From positions 259,109,115 to 259,173,114 of the forward strand of contig NC_134568.1 in the NCBI RefSeq assembly GCF_050947875.1: a stretch of DNA of 64,000 bases, in the 5' to 3' direction. The stretch comes from Dermacentor variabilis. Lineage: Eukaryota; Arthropoda; Arachnida; Ixodida; Ixodidae. Positions 63,065 through 64,000 of this stretch are shown one piece after another; positions within the stretch are counted from its first letter, which is position 1; every line of letters begins with the position of its first letter. The position numbers were made by a program, and so were the translations under genes. A model generated the notes under the pieces. That model ran no database searches. It saw only the letters and a list, made by a program, of their open reading frames with translations, and was not told the origin of the DNA.

Positions 63065-64000
63065 ATGAAGTGGTGGTGCTTGTTCCTCATCAGAGGTGCG
63101 TTTGGTTGTTCTCGTGTGGATTTATATTGCGACGTACTATAACAAACTGTATCTTTTTAGATGATGCAGGGAAGGATACTGTGGAAGAATATTTTCGCCG
63201 TTTGAAAGTGCTGACAGCTTCGACGTCATGGAAGGTGCGATTTGCTGCCAATCACTTGCTACCGCTGATGCCCCATCAAGAGATTCACTTCGCGATCTTG
63301 CCATTTCTCCTGAGCACCTGTGAGGAACTTGAGGTACATACTTTTTATTGGAATCTTTCTGTTAGCAAGCATAGGGAGATAATTAATTTTTGTCCATTAT
63401 TATTCTCGTGCTGCTGCTGAAGGTGTCGTGGAAGTCGAGCAAGCTAGGTTCGTTCGAGGGCGATTTGCAAAGCTGGCTAGACGATGTTGCAAGGTTGAAA
63501 GACACCTACGAGTTTCCATCTCAGCTGTCGTCGTATGTGTTCTATTCCGTTTGCTTGAAGCTAAGGGTTGTGTCTGCTCTTCTTCAACATATGATCTTTA
63601 CTTCAGGGCCGAAGGTGGCAGTGCTGCAAAACGTATCCATGACCTGCTCGACAAGTTGCCAATTCCTGGTATGTTGCGCACAAAAGACACTTCCAAAGAA
63701 TTCATATTAAATGTGACTTTGTTTTGGTTTCGTTACAGGAACGCATACCTTTGAGGTTATAATTGAAAGAAATCTGTTTAGTGATTTGGATGTCAAGTAA
63801 GTCTGCGGTTTCCAGGTTCCGTTCCGAAAACTCGAAGCGGGACCAACATAAATCTTGAACATTATTCTAGCTATTCCTCAAGCTTTTTGCTGCAATTTCT
63901 CGGATTGCATTGTTGCTTCACATTTATGCTTGTGGGGAAGGGGGGTGGGTTGCACAGTTACTGAAATGGAGTCTGGCCCTTTAATAATAACAAATGTAGC
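63065..64000 (+). CDS. Unrecognised multi-exon gene, 5' part only
   Basis: Exons 63065-63095, 63161-63333, 63423-63532, 63607-63668 and 63739-63796 join in phase with GT-AG introns of only 65-89 bases; a strong donor (CAA|GTAAGT) follows and the gene runs out of the window. The protein so far (144 residues) is helical: DDAGKDTVEEYFRRLKVL, then WKVRFAANHLLPLMPHQEIH, SFEGDLQSWLDDVARLK, KRIHDLLDKLPIPGTHTFEV. It could be the start of a HEAT-repeat-like protein, but I do not recognise the family. The start is uncertain. ATG 63065 fits the spliced frame; the first intron also stays open in another frame (63040 onward), so retention or a different first exon is possible. Confidence 0.6.

Overview
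This is animal nuclear DNA: spliced genes with canonical GT-AG introns, long introns, and a dense load of SINEs, LINEs, MITE-like elements and microsatellites. Several short interspersed repeats resemble repeats I remember from hard-tick (ixodid) genomes, and the gene content fits an arthropod. My best guess is a tick or close chelicerate. That is inference, because no ribosomal or mitochondrial marker is present.

Layout. (1) 1-8 kb: no recognised host gene; the window opens inside a non-LTR retrotransposon fragment. (2) 8.06-15.62 kb, minus strand: a two-exon gene for an unrecognised 156-residue protein with a 7.1 kb intron. (3) About 15.65-16.34 kb: a compact divergent promoter with an ETS palindrome, a CACGTG box and two opposed CCAAT boxes. 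It leads on the plus strand into a probable non-coding first exon. (4) 33.2-42.9 kb, plus strand: a four-exon homologue of TP53INP1/TP53INP2 (DOR), predicted 217 residues. It carries a WLLV LC3-interacting motif and the family's LEDLLIEHPSMSVY-type block. The 17 kb between the putative first exon and the start-codon exon holds microsatellites, a 1.35 kb TIR element, hairpins and two further GC-rich TATA-type promoter candidates. (5) 50.5-62.04 kb, minus strand: a six-exon BtpA-family gene, 276 residues, convergent with the TP53INP gene. Its 6.6 kb second intron contains a decayed I-type LINE and a tandem duplication that copies part of coding exon 2 with a stop codon in the copy. (6) 63.06 kb to the window end, plus strand: the first five exons of an unrecognised gene with very short introns, divergent from the BtpA gene.

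No operons, CRISPR arrays or convincing tRNA/rRNA genes are present. Working together: the 156-residue gene and the TP53INP gene probably share a bidirectional promoter, and the BtpA gene and the 63 kb gene may share a second one. In vertebrates TP53INP proteins couple stress signalling to autophagy through LC3/GABARAP binding. A TCACGTGA box beside the putative start site is therefore of interest as a possible TFEB/USF-type site, but this is unproven. The most unusual structure is the aborted exon duplication in the BtpA gene.
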